Shown in pieces: positions 1 through 7,248 of a stretch of 17,230 nucleotides of DNA. A program made the position numbers and the translations under genes. The stretch's first letter is position 1, and each line of letters opens with the position of its first letter. Origin of the DNA: CAZTPJ01 sp964614515 (lineage in GTDB: Bacteria; Planctomycetota; Phycisphaerae; Phycisphaerales; UBA1924); contig CAZTPJ010000074.1 in NCBI GenBank assembly GCA_964614515.1, positions 1 to 17,230 on the forward strand, in the 5' to 3' direction. The notes under the pieces were generated by a model. It was given only the letters and a program-made list of their open reading frames with translations. It was not told the DNA's origin and ran no database searches.

Positions 1-35
1 CGGCGCGTCAAGCATACACCGCACACCGGGCGGCG

Positions 36-476
36 TCACCACTCGCGCATGTCCGGGCCGTAGGTCTCCATTCGCATCACGCGGGTTGCGATGCCGTCCA
101 TGAGGAGTCGTGCGATCGCCGGATCGCCCCAGAAGCCGACGCGGACGCGAACCTTGGTGACACGGGGGGTGATCGCTTGCAGTTCGATCGTGGTGAGTTT
201 CTTCGCCAGATCCCGGATGACGATGTACCCCGAGTCCTCATCAAAGTGCTGAAGTCGGATTTCGTACTGGTAGTCAGTCGCGGCGTCGATCGCGGCTTCA
301 TAGACCTCGGGCAGCGGCGCGGCGTGCGCGCCTGAGAGTTTGCCGCGGACATAGGCCGTCGCGCCCTCCTGCGCAGCGCTCAGCCCCGCGCCTGCGAGCA
401 TTACCGGGGGCGCGAAACAGCCGCCAAGGACGGCGCACATCACCAACACCAACGACAACTTCAACGTTTGCTGCAT
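36..476 (-). CDS. Small putative lipoprotein (DUF3568-like)
   Basis: The product is 146 residues. Residues 1-20 form a lipoprotein signal: Lys6, a hydrophobic stretch, then L-G-G-C with Cys20 as the likely lipidated residue. The mature part begins with a small-residue hydrophobic segment (about 24-40) and continues as an alternating beta-type domain to the end. This layout resembles the DUF3568 lipoproteins, whose function is unknown. I chose the ATG at 476 because it gives a clean signal peptide and has GGGGAG 11 bases upstream; the frame stays open into acs, but that extension is Arg/Ser-rich shadow sequence. It lies 43 bases downstream of acs on the same strand, so co-transcription is possible though no shared role is evident. 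The lipobox is clear; the family name is tentative. Confidence 0.75.
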   Translation of the reverse strand: MQQTLKLSLVLVMCAVLGGCFAPPVMLAGAGLSAAQEGATAYVRGKLSGAHAAPLPEVYEAAIDAATDYQYEIRLQHFDEDSGYIVIRDLAKKLTTIELQAITPRVTKVRVRVGFWGDPAIARLLMDGIATRVMRMETYGPDMREW

Positions 477-519
477 GAATCCACATTCTCCCCGATCGCG
501 AGCGGCCCTGTGCGTGTGG

Positions 520-2532
520 TTATAATTCCTGATTCTCCCGAAGTTTCGCGAGCACGCCGTAGTCTTCGAGCGTCGTGGTGTCCTGACTGATCCGCTCGAT
601 GCCCGCGGCGATGTCGCGCAGGAGTCGTCGCATGATCTTGCCGCTTCGCGTCTTGGGGAGGGCTTCAGTGAAGCGGATCGTGTCCGGGCGTGCGATCGCG
701 CCGATTTCCTTCGTGACGTGCTTGCGCAGCGAATCGGTGAGTTCATTTCCCGGCGCGAAACCCGGCGCAAGCGTGCAGAACGCCGCGATCCCCGTGCCTT
801 TGATCTCATCGGGCATGCCGACCACGGCCGCTTCGACCACCGCCTCATGCGACACAAGCGCGGACTCGATCTCCATCGTGCCTAGGCGATGGCCCGCGAC
901 GTTGATGACATCATCGACACGGCCCATGATCCAGAAATAGCCATCCTGATCGCGCCGCGCGCCGTCGCCCGTGAAATACATCCCGGGGACACGAGAGAAG
1001 TACGTCTCGATGAACCGTGCGCGATCGCCATAGATGCCGCGCAACATGCCCGGCCAGGGCTTGCGGATGACGAGCAGGCCGCCGGCGTTGGCGGGCTGTT
1101 CTTCACCGCGTTCGTTGACGATGGCCGCATCAACGCCGAAAAACGGCAGCGTGCATGAGCCGGGCTTGGTGGGTGTGACGCCGGGCAGTGGCGTAATCAT
1201 GTGTCCGCCGGTTTCGGTCTGCCACCATGTGTCCACGATGGGGCATCGGCCCTTGCCGATGATCTCGTGATACCAGATCCACGCTTCGGGATTGATCGGT
1301 TCACCCACGGTGCCGAGGACTTTGAGGCTCGACAGGTCATGCTTCGCCGGATGCTCATCGCCCCACTTCATGAACGCGCGGATGGCGGTGGGGGCCGTGT
1401 AGAACTGCGTGACCTTGTGTCGCGCGACGATCTCCCAGAACCGATCTTCGCTCGGAAAGTTCGGCGCGCCTTCATACATCAGCGTTGGAACGCGATTGGG
1501 CAGCACGCCATAGACGATGTACGAATGCCCCGTGACCCAGCCGCAGTCGGCCGTACACCAGTAGACCTGTTTCGAATCGGGAATCAGGTTGAAGACGAGT
1601 TTGGAGGTGAAGAATGTATGCACCATATAGCCGCCGGTGGTGTGCAGGATGCCCTTGGGCTTGCCGGTCGAGCCGGACGTGTAGAGCAGGAACAGCATGT
1701 CCTCGCTGTCCATCGCTTCGCACGGGCAATCGGCGTTGACGCTACGACACAGATCATCCCAGCCCTTGTCGCGCGGCGTGTGCCACGGCACATCGTTGTT
1801 GCAGCGGCGCAGCACGATGACATCGCGAACTTCCGCGGCCGTGCCGGCGAGTTCATTGCACGCGGCGTCAACGTTTTCCTTGAGCGGCACGACCTTGCCG
1901 CGCCGCCAGGCGCCATCGCATGTGATGATGACCTTGCTGCTGGCGTCCACGACGCGATCGACGATGGCCTGTGAACTGAAGCCCCCGAAGATGACCGAGT
2001 GCGCCGCGCCGATGCGGGCGCACGCGAGCATGGCAATCGCCAGTTCCGGAACCATGCCCATGTAAATCGTGACCACATCGCCCTTTTTCACGCCGAGTTT
2101 CTTCAGCGCGTTGCCCATCAGGCTGGTCTGAAGGAGGAGATTCTTGTACGTGAGGCGGCGAATCTCGGGCTGGCCGTGGGGCTTTGGCTCGCCTTCCCAG
2201 ATCAGGGCGACTTGATCGCCGTGGCCGGCCTTGACCTGACGATCGATGCAGTTGTGGCAGATGTTCGTCGTGCCGCCGACGAACCACTTCGCATCCGGCA
2301 CGTTCCACTCGACGGTCTTGTTCCACGGGCGGAACCAATCGAGTTCCCGCGCGACCTCACCCCAGAATCCGTCTGGATCATCAAGCGATCGCTGGTGCAG
2401 GCTGCGGTACTCGTCCATTGAACCGACGATCCACTTCTTGAAACCAAGCGTCACGGCCGCGGGCGGCTGAAAAACGCGATTCTCGTGGAGAATGGACTCG
2501 ATGGAGGATGAGGCCTGCGTGGGCTGGGACAT
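520..2532 (-). CDS. acs: Acetyl-coenzyme A synthetase (AMP-forming)
   Basis: This enzyme converts acetate, ATP and CoA to acetyl-CoA, AMP and PPi in the cytoplasm. The product has 670 residues, close to the usual 650 or so. Seen in order: the ATP/AMP-binding loop YTSGSTGKPKG (284-294), the WWQTETGG motif (436-443) whose second Trp (W437) shapes the small acetate pocket, TGDGA with Asp523, the hinge region GRVDD (537-541), and the C-terminal K-T-R-S-G-K with Lys632, the catalytic lysine that Gcn5-type acetyltransferases modify in homologs. The two tryptophans favour acetate over larger acids. The start at 2532 has CGGAG about 7 bases upstream. The 84 bases between it and the preceding array gene hold no convincing promoter or terminator. 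Everything expected of a functional Acs is present. Confidence 0.97.
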   Translation of the reverse strand: MSQPTQASSSIESILHENRVFQPPAAVTLGFKKWIVGSMDEYRSLHQRSLDDPDGFWGEVARELDWFRPWNKTVEWNVPDAKWFVGGTTNICHNCIDRQVKAGHGDQVALIWEGEPKPHGQPEIRRLTYKNLLLQTSLMGNALKKLGVKKGDVVTIYMGMVPELAIAMLACARIGAAHSVIFGGFSSQAIVDRVVDASSKVIITCDGAWRRGKVVPLKENVDAACNELAGTAAEVRDVIVLRRCNNDVPWHTPRDKGWDDLCRSVNADCPCEAMDSEDMLFLLYTSGSTGKPKGILHTTGGYMVHTFFTSKLVFNLIPDSKQVYWCTADCGWVTGHSYIVYGVLPNRVPTLMYEGAPNFPSEDRFWEIVARHKVTQFYTAPTAIRAFMKWGDEHPAKHDLSSLKVLGTVGEPINPEAWIWYHEIIGKGRCPIVDTWWQTETGGHMITPLPGVTPTKPGSCTLPFFGVDAAIVNERGEEQPANAGGLLVIRKPWPGMLRGIYGDRARFIETYFSRVPGMYFTGDGARRDQDGYFWIMGRVDDVINVAGHRLGTMEIESALVSHEAVVEAAVVGMPDEIKGTGIAAFCTLAPGFAPGNELTDSLRKHVTKEIGAIARPDTIRFTEALPKTRSGKIMRRLLRDIAAGIERISQDTTTLEDYGVLAKLRENQEL

Positions 2533-2616
2533 CGCGCGACTCCGAGAGGATGGGTCGATGGTACACGCGGAAACAGCGCGACGGCCACAAGCGGAAGCAC
2601 GGGAGTTGAGAACGGG

Positions 2617-3390
2617 TCAGCGCCGCGACGGCCTGGCTGCGCCGCCACACTCAGGGCATGGCGAGCCAGCCGGCAGGCCGTGGAGGGAGTAGCCGCAGCG
2701 GGTGCAACGGTTGCGAGCGCGGCGGATGATGTACCGCACGAATGGGATGCCAAAGAGAATTACGGCCCACGGGGCCGCGAAGATCGCCGTATTCGCGAGC
2801 AGGCCGGGCCAGATGGGGAGGTAGGGGAGAGCGATGCCATAGCCTCGCGAGACTTGGAGTTCGGCATTTCGCGAGTGGGGAATCGGGAACGCGCCGCGCA
2901 TGGAGACCTTCGCGCTGTTGACAGGGTCGTAGTGAAATTCGCTCTCGAGCAATAACGCCCGGCATGGCCAGCCGTAAGCGTCGAATGTGCATGCGTGAGC
3001 ATGGCTCTGGGGAATCGGCGCCGAGTACAGGATGCGCCGAGCGTATTTCACCGCCCATGACGGCGTAAAAAGACGCCAATCTGGTTCCCTTTCGAGCGCC
3101 GCGAATGCCTGGAAGACCTCGAATTCCGCGCGATGCGACGCCGCCACTTGCGGCATCTCTGCCGGAGGCACGAGGCGAAGCCACGTCGATGCAAAGAAGT
3201 CCAATCTGATGATGATACCTCGTTCTGGCAGCGCCAGTTCTCGCTGGCCGACGATCGGGCCGGATGCAAGCGTGGCGCCGGCCGTTCCATAGGTTCCAGG
3301 GAACAACGCGGCCAACCACGCCACAATCACAGTGGTGACCAAACCAACGACGGCAGCGAGGAGGACTCGGACTGTGAAGTGACGACACAT
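2617..3390 (-). CDS. Array paralog 1: two-helix membrane protein with C-terminal zinc ribbon
   Basis: Function unknown; 257 residues. Seen: an N-terminal helix (about 7-29, core GLVTTVIVAW), an exported middle (30-185) carrying FTPSWA (108-113) and YGWPCRA (139-145), then the block PH-x2-N-x-EL...RGYG, a second helix (about 191-219), and an Arg-rich tail with a zinc ribbon at Cys229/232/245/248. Charge distribution puts both ends in the cytoplasm. It is the last gene of the array on the transcript. The ATG at 3390 aligns with its paralogs; a GTG at 3402 in the same frame overlaps the preceding stop as GTGA and would add four residues, so coupling to that start is possible. Zinc binding and topology are inferences from motifs. 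The zinc-ribbon DNA is almost the same as in the next gene upstream. Confidence 0.88.
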   Translation of the reverse strand: MCRHFTVRVLLAAVVGLVTTVIVAWLAALFPGTYGTAGATLASGPIVGQRELALPERGIIIRLDFFASTWLRLVPPAEMPQVAASHRAEFEVFQAFAALEREPDWRLFTPSWAVKYARRILYSAPIPQSHAHACTFDAYGWPCRALLLESEFHYDPVNSAKVSMRGAFPIPHSRNAELQVSRGYGIALPYLPIWPGLLANTAIFAAPWAVILFGIPFVRYIIRRARNRCTRCGYSLHGLPAGSPCPECGGAARPSRR

Positions 3391-3398
3391 GGTGATGT

Positions 3399-4163
3399 TC
3401 ACGCGACCGTCACGCCGCACTCCGGGCACGGCGAGCCCGGCGGCAGGCCGTGGAGGGAGTAGCCGCAGAGGGTGCAGCGGCCGCGGCGGCGCCGGATGGT
3501 TCGGCGGAGGAACGGAACGCCGATGAACAGGATGGCCCACGGGGTTGTGAAGACCGCGACGTTGGCGAGGAAGCCCGTCCAGATGGGGAGGAGTGGAAAA
3601 GTCGCGTTGGGTAACAGCCCAGCCGCTCGTCGCACGAATGGAATGGAGGCGAGTGGCAATCCACCGCGCAGCGAGGTCATGGGCGGCGGCGTACCTCCGC
3701 TCTCCCAATAGGCTTCAACGTACAAGGCGCGCCACGGCCAGCCGTGCGCGGTCAGTTTCTGACCATACAGCCGATATTCGACCGGCTCGCGCGTCGGGAA
3801 TGGCGCTTCAATGCAAGCGCGAGCCCATCGGGGTGTGAGTTCACGCCAGGCATCCTCGGGTTGTGGCGGCCAACCGGCCATGCGCCTGTTGGAGGACTCG
3901 AAGACTCGAACATCTGGAGTTTCGACGTTGACGTACGAATGGAAGCGTTCGAGCGATGTGGCGAGTCTTGTGTCGTGGCGGTGCAACGTGCGGGCGACGG
4001 CGAGAAGTTCGCCTCGAGGTCGCTTGATGGGCAGGCCGACACGTCTGAACTGCGATGTCCTCTGGTCCAACCCGATACCCGCTGATGTCCACGCGACACC
4101 GAGGGTTGTGATGAGGCCCACGGACAGGCAAAGCGCGGGAACCTTGATTCGGCGTTTGTTCAT
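3399..4163 (-). CDS. Array paralog 2: two-helix membrane protein with C-terminal zinc ribbon
   Basis: Function unknown; 254 residues with the array's shared plan. The N-terminal helix is about 8-29 (core GLITTLGVAW). The ectodomain contains LTPRWA (109-114) and HGWPWRAL (140-147). The second helix is about 193-219, and the zinc ribbon cysteines are 230, 233, 246 and 249 after an RRRRGR stretch. It differs from paralogs 1, 4, 5 and 6 in lacking the RGYG block before helix 2; instead it has a GGLPLASIPFVR segment similar to paralog 3, so 2 and 3 form a subgroup. The start ATG lies 9 bases after the stop of paralog 3 without a Shine-Dalgarno sequence, which fits translation in an operon. No catalytic motif is visible. 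Confidence 0.87.
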   Translation of the reverse strand: MNKRRIKVPALCLSVGLITTLGVAWTSAGIGLDQRTSQFRRVGLPIKRPRGELLAVARTLHRHDTRLATSLERFHSYVNVETPDVRVFESSNRRMAGWPPQPEDAWRELTPRWARACIEAPFPTREPVEYRLYGQKLTAHGWPWRALYVEAYWESGGTPPPMTSLRGGLPLASIPFVRRAAGLLPNATFPLLPIWTGFLANVAVFTTPWAILFIGVPFLRRTIRRRRGRCTLCGYSLHGLPPGSPCPECGVTVA

Positions 4164-4172
4164 TGCAGCGAT

Positions 4173-4919
4173 CTACCGATGTGTCAGGCCGCATTCCGGG
4201 CAGTTCGTTCCCGCTGGAAGCCCGCGTCGGCTGTATCCGCACCCTTCACACAAGCCACGCTTTCGCCGAACCGCCCGGCGCGCCAGCGGAACGCCAAAGA
4301 GAAGTACGGCCCACGGGGCCGCAAAGATCGCGGTGTTGGCGAGCAGGCCGGGCCAGATGGGGCGCAGGGGGAGTACGGCCTGCTTATGCGGGACGATCGA
4401 ACGTGCGAAGGGAATGTCCGCCACGGCAACGCCCCAGTGCAGCGTGGTCGTGGCATTGAGCCGATGCAGCATCCCACGTTGGGTTGTTCGAAGTTCTGAG
4501 TACATTGCGCGTCGAGGCCACCCATGGGATTCGAGGATCTGATCGTAGAGCATGTCGCGATGCTCCTCGGCGGCCGGGACTTGCGTTCTCAACGGCCCAA
4601 TCGCCCATGTAGGAGTCAGACTCTCCCAATCCGGTTGCCAACTCCCCCATTGATCATGCATTAGAAGACTGGCGAGCGGACTATCGACTCGCATTTCGTG
4701 CCGCTTTATCAGTGTTGAGGACCACGATTCGCGACGAACGACGTAGGCAGTCGCATATTCGACACTCTCAAGTTCCGCATCATCTTCACATAGCGGTTTG
4801 TCGCGATGCTCTAGTACGTAGTTATGCACGAAACACGCCGACGTCCACGACACAGCAATGGTCGCTGCCAGACCCGCCGCAAGACTCAGAACCACTCGGA
4901 TTATGATGAATCGGGCCAT
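4173..4919 (-). CDS. Array paralog 3: two-helix membrane protein with C-terminal zinc ribbon
   Basis: Function unknown; 248 residues. Helix 1 is about 4-28. The ectodomain contains LTPTWA (101-106) and HGWPRRA (132-138). Helix 2 is about 187-213 with the array's invariant GLLANTAIFAAPWAV core, and the zinc ribbon is Cys224/227/240/243. The ribbon differs slightly from the others (CEGCGYSRRG). Like paralog 2 it lacks RGYG and has a VADIPFARS segment. The ectodomain is acidic and longest diverged around residues 30-100, including two extra cysteines (30 and 44) not shared by the other copies. The start is 9 bases downstream of the stop of paralog 4. Membership in the family is certain; function is not known. 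Confidence 0.87.
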   Translation of the reverse strand: MARFIIIRVVLSLAAGLAATIAVSWTSACFVHNYVLEHRDKPLCEDDAELESVEYATAYVVRRESWSSTLIKRHEMRVDSPLASLLMHDQWGSWQPDWESLTPTWAIGPLRTQVPAAEEHRDMLYDQILESHGWPRRAMYSELRTTQRGMLHRLNATTTLHWGVAVADIPFARSIVPHKQAVLPLRPIWPGLLANTAIFAAPWAVLLFGVPLARRAVRRKRGLCEGCGYSRRGLPAGTNCPECGLTHR

Positions 4920-4928
4920 GATACAAGT

Positions 4929-5684
4929 CTACAGCGACGCCTCGCCGCATTCCGGACACCGCGCGTCCGCGTCCAGCCCTTGTCGGTCGTAGCCGCACTT
5001 GACGCAATGTCCCTTCCTTCGGCGTATCTCGCGCTGGACGAGCGGGACGCCATAGAGCAACACGCTCCACGCGGCCGCGAAGATCGCCGTGTTCGCGAGC
5101 AGGCCTCGCCAGATCGGGATATACGGCAGCGTCACGCCGTAGCCGCGCCAGCCGATGAGCTCCTTGTTCTGCCAGTGCGGCACGGCCAGACCGCCGACGA
5201 TCACCTGCCTCGCGCCGCGCGCCCCGTGTTCTTCAAACAGCAGCGCTCGGCACGGCCAGCCCCGCGTTTCGATCAACGTCCACTCGCGATTCAATATGCG
5301 ATTGTCAGTCGGGCGATCAAGCCGTATCGCGGCCACGCCCAGAGGCCGCCACGCCGGAACGTCCAAAGCCTGCGGCGATGGAGGCGCGATGTTCAGCACC
5401 AGCGACTCGACATTCGCATTCGTATACGGGTTTCGAACAGGGCGCACGGCCGTGCGACGCGGTTGCATCGCAAGCAATCGCGTACACGCGAAAGAATCAC
5501 GGCGCTCTATCTCTGATGAAGATGTGTATCGCCCGCCCATCGAGAGAATCGGGCCGAGCGCGTACAGCGTGGAGGCTCGGCCGTAGTTCGCGGGAATCAT
5601 CGCCGATCCCCACGCGATGCCGAGCGTGGTGGCCAGGCCGAGGATGAGGCAGAGTGCGAGGTGGCGAGTGGCGCGGCGGAGCAT
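4929..5684 (-). CDS. Array paralog 4: two-helix membrane protein with C-terminal zinc ribbon
   Basis: Function unknown; 251 residues from the ATG at 5684, which aligns with paralog 5. An in-frame ATG at 5702 overlaps the preceding stop as ATGA and would add six residues, so translation may begin there by coupling. Helix 1 is about 7-29 (GLATTLGIAWGSA). The ectodomain carries RRDSFACTR (61-69), very like paralog 5, and RGWPCRALLFEEHG (141-154). The block PH-x2-N-x-EL and RGYGV precede helix 2 (about 189-215). Zinc ribbon cysteines are 227, 230, 243 and 246. It has lost the TPxWA motif found in the other five copies and has IWRGLL where they have IWPGLL or IWTGFL. Paralogs 4 and 5 look like the most recent duplication. 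Confidence 0.87.
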   Translation of the reverse strand: MLRRATRHLALCLILGLATTLGIAWGSAMIPANYGRASTLYALGPILSMGGRYTSSSEIERRDSFACTRLLAMQPRRTAVRPVRNPYTNANVESLVLNIAPPSPQALDVPAWRPLGVAAIRLDRPTDNRILNREWTLIETRGWPCRALLFEEHGARGARQVIVGGLAVPHWQNKELIGWRGYGVTLPYIPIWRGLLANTAIFAAAWSVLLYGVPLVQREIRRRKGHCVKCGYDRQGLDADARCPECGEASL

Positions 5685-5698
5685 GGTGGTGATACCGA

Positions 5699-6460
5699 TC
5701 ATGTGCGGGGCCTGCCGCATTCTGGGCAGGGGGACTGCGTCGGCGTGCCCCGCAGGTCATATCCGCACCGCACACAACGGCCCCTTTGCCGCCGTGTCGT
5801 GCGACGCATGAGTGGCACGCCAAAGAGAAGTACGGCCCACGGCGTGGCGAAGATCGCGGTGTTGGCAAGGAGGCCGGGCCAGATGGGGCGGTAGGGGAGG
5901 ACGACGCCGTAGCCGCGCCATGTTGTAAGTTCGGGATTCTGAGGATGAGGCACGGACAAGCCGCCGGCGATTTGATGCGCGAATCCGTTGGTGTGGTCGT
6001 ACCAGCCATGTTCTTGAAACACGAGCGCTCGCCAAGGCCACCCGTGCGCTTCAAACGTATCCCACTCTCTTGCGTATTTCCGATTGTCCGGGTGCTGGTG
6101 GAGCGAAGTAGTGGTGACGGAGCGAGCCCAGGGTGGTGTGATGGTCACCCAATCTGGGACGAAATCCCCTCTCCACCAGTCAACCTCGGGATGCACAGGC
6201 GGCCACCCGTTTTGGCCGCTGCCGGTGAGCGGCATGGGCATGCCTGCATAGAAGCGCGTGCAAGTGAATGAATCGCGGCGCGCGACCGCCCCGAGTCCCA
6301 TCCACCGACCGTTCCAGGTGAGTATCGGACCATTCGCATATTTTGCCGGGGCGCCTTTAAGATTCATGGGCACCAGCGCCGAACCCCACGCGATCGCTAT
6401 GGTCGTCACGAGGCCCGCAGCCAGGCATTTTCCGATACGGAATGTGAAATGGCGTGGCAT
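5699..6460 (-). CDS. Array paralog 5: two-helix membrane protein with C-terminal zinc ribbon
   Basis: Function unknown; 253 residues from the ATG at 6460. Helix 1 is about 8-30 (GLVTTIAIAWGSALVP). The ectodomain carries RRDSFTCTR (61-69), ITPPWA (107-112) and HGWPWRALVFQEHG (139-152). PHPQNPEL and RGYGV precede helix 2 (about 191-217). Zinc ribbon cysteines are 229, 232, 245 and 248. The frame is open further upstream but that stretch overlaps the end of paralog 6 in another frame, so the ATG aligned with its paralogs was kept. The gap to paralog 6 is 14 bases and contains a short GGTACAACCATC leader that resembles the one before paralog 4. It overlaps the alternative start of paralog 4 by four bases. 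Confidence 0.88.
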   Translation of the reverse strand: MPRHFTFRIGKCLAAGLVTTIAIAWGSALVPMNLKGAPAKYANGPILTWNGRWMGLGAVARRDSFTCTRFYAGMPMPLTGSGQNGWPPVHPEVDWWRGDFVPDWVTITPPWARSVTTTSLHQHPDNRKYAREWDTFEAHGWPWRALVFQEHGWYDHTNGFAHQIAGGLSVPHPQNPELTTWRGYGVVLPYRPIWPGLLANTAIFATPWAVLLFGVPLMRRTTRRQRGRCVRCGYDLRGTPTQSPCPECGRPRT

Positions 6461-6474
6461 GATGGTTGTACCGT

Positions 6475-7239
6475 CTACGCGGCGGCCAGGCCGCATTCGG
6501 GGCATGGAGCCCCCGACGGCATGCCTCGCAGGTCATACCCGCACCGCACGCAACGGCCCCTTCGCCGCCGTGTCACCCGGCGTAGCAGTGGAATGCCGAT
6601 GAACAACAGCGCCCACGGCGCAGCGAAGATCGCGGTGTTCGCGAGGAGGCCGGGCCAGATGGGGCGGTAGGGGAGGGTGACGCCGTAGCCGCGCGAGGTC
6701 TTGAACTCCGCGTTATGTGGATGCCAGATGCCGATGCCACCGCGGATGGTCTTGGTTTCTGTGCCGTTGGGTGCGAATCCGTGAGTGGCCGTGAAGTTGG
6801 CCAATCGCCACGGCCATCCGAAGGCAACCACTGAATCAAGTTGCATTAGGTATCCAGCATGTCTGTCATGCAGAGCGGAATGGACTTGCGGCCGCGCCCA
6901 TCGCGGCGTGATGGCTTGCCAGCTCGCGTCGTCGATTCCTGGTGATTGTGAACCCGACTCCCCTGTATTCGCGCGGTTGGTATCTTGGCGCTGTGGGGTC
7001 GAAAAATCGGTCGTACGTATGAGGATGTGGGTCAATGCCCACCGCTCGTACCGGGCGACTGACCAGGACAAATCTCGCGATGCAGGATCGGCCCGCCTTT
7101 CCGACATGTTGCTTGTGATCGCAGCGTGCTTCGCTCTGTCAGGGTCCATGAACCACGCTGGAATCCAGGTGAAGACGATTGCCGTCAAAGCGCCGAGTAG
7201 CAAGGCCAGTGCGGAGCGGATGACGATTAGTTTCCGCAT
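6475..7239 (-). CDS. Array paralog 6: two-helix membrane protein with C-terminal zinc ribbon
   Basis: Function unknown; 254 residues from the ATG at 7239. A GTG at 7248 directly abuts the preceding TGA and would add three residues. Helix 1 is about 6-29 and is less like the others (ALTAIVFTW). The ectodomain contains ITPRWA (110-115) and FGWPWRLANF (140-149), where Leu replaces the usual Ala after Arg. A Ser/Asp/Asn-rich stretch (about 79-105) is probably a flexible loop. IWHPHNAEF and RGYGV precede helix 2 (about 193-219). Zinc ribbon cysteines are 230, 233, 246 and 249. It is the first of the six close paralogs on the transcript and follows the divergent founder-like gene at 7249-8118. Confidence 0.88.
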   Translation of the reverse strand: MRKLIVIRSALALLLGALTAIVFTWIPAWFMDPDRAKHAAITSNMSERRADPASRDLSWSVARYERWALTHILIRTTDFSTPQRQDTNRANTGESGSQSPGIDDASWQAITPRWARPQVHSALHDRHAGYLMQLDSVVAFGWPWRLANFTATHGFAPNGTETKTIRGGIGIWHPHNAEFKTSRGYGVTLPYRPIWPGLLANTAIFAAPWALLFIGIPLLRRVTRRRRGRCVRCGYDLRGMPSGAPCPECGLAAA

Positions 7240-7248
7240 GGTTCGCAC

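Noticed and set aside
521..526. A perfect TATAAT on the plus strand
   Set aside because: It is the last codons of acs on the other strand; no -35 box or plus-strand gene follows.
1201..1974. A 257-codon open frame on the plus strand
   Set aside because: It is antisense to acs, which is certain from its motifs.
2533..2616. A promoter for acs
   Set aside because: TGTACCAT is a possible -10 element but no -35 box lies at a suitable distance (TTGTGG is 21 bases away).
3391..3708. An N-terminal extension of array copy 1
   Set aside because: It overlaps the end of copy 2 and is merely that gene's zinc-ribbon region read in another frame.
2617..7239. Regularly spaced similar DNA blocks resembling a long repeat or CRISPR-like array
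   Set aside because: The blocks recur about every 760 bases and coincide with the 3' ends of paralogous genes, so gene duplication explains them.
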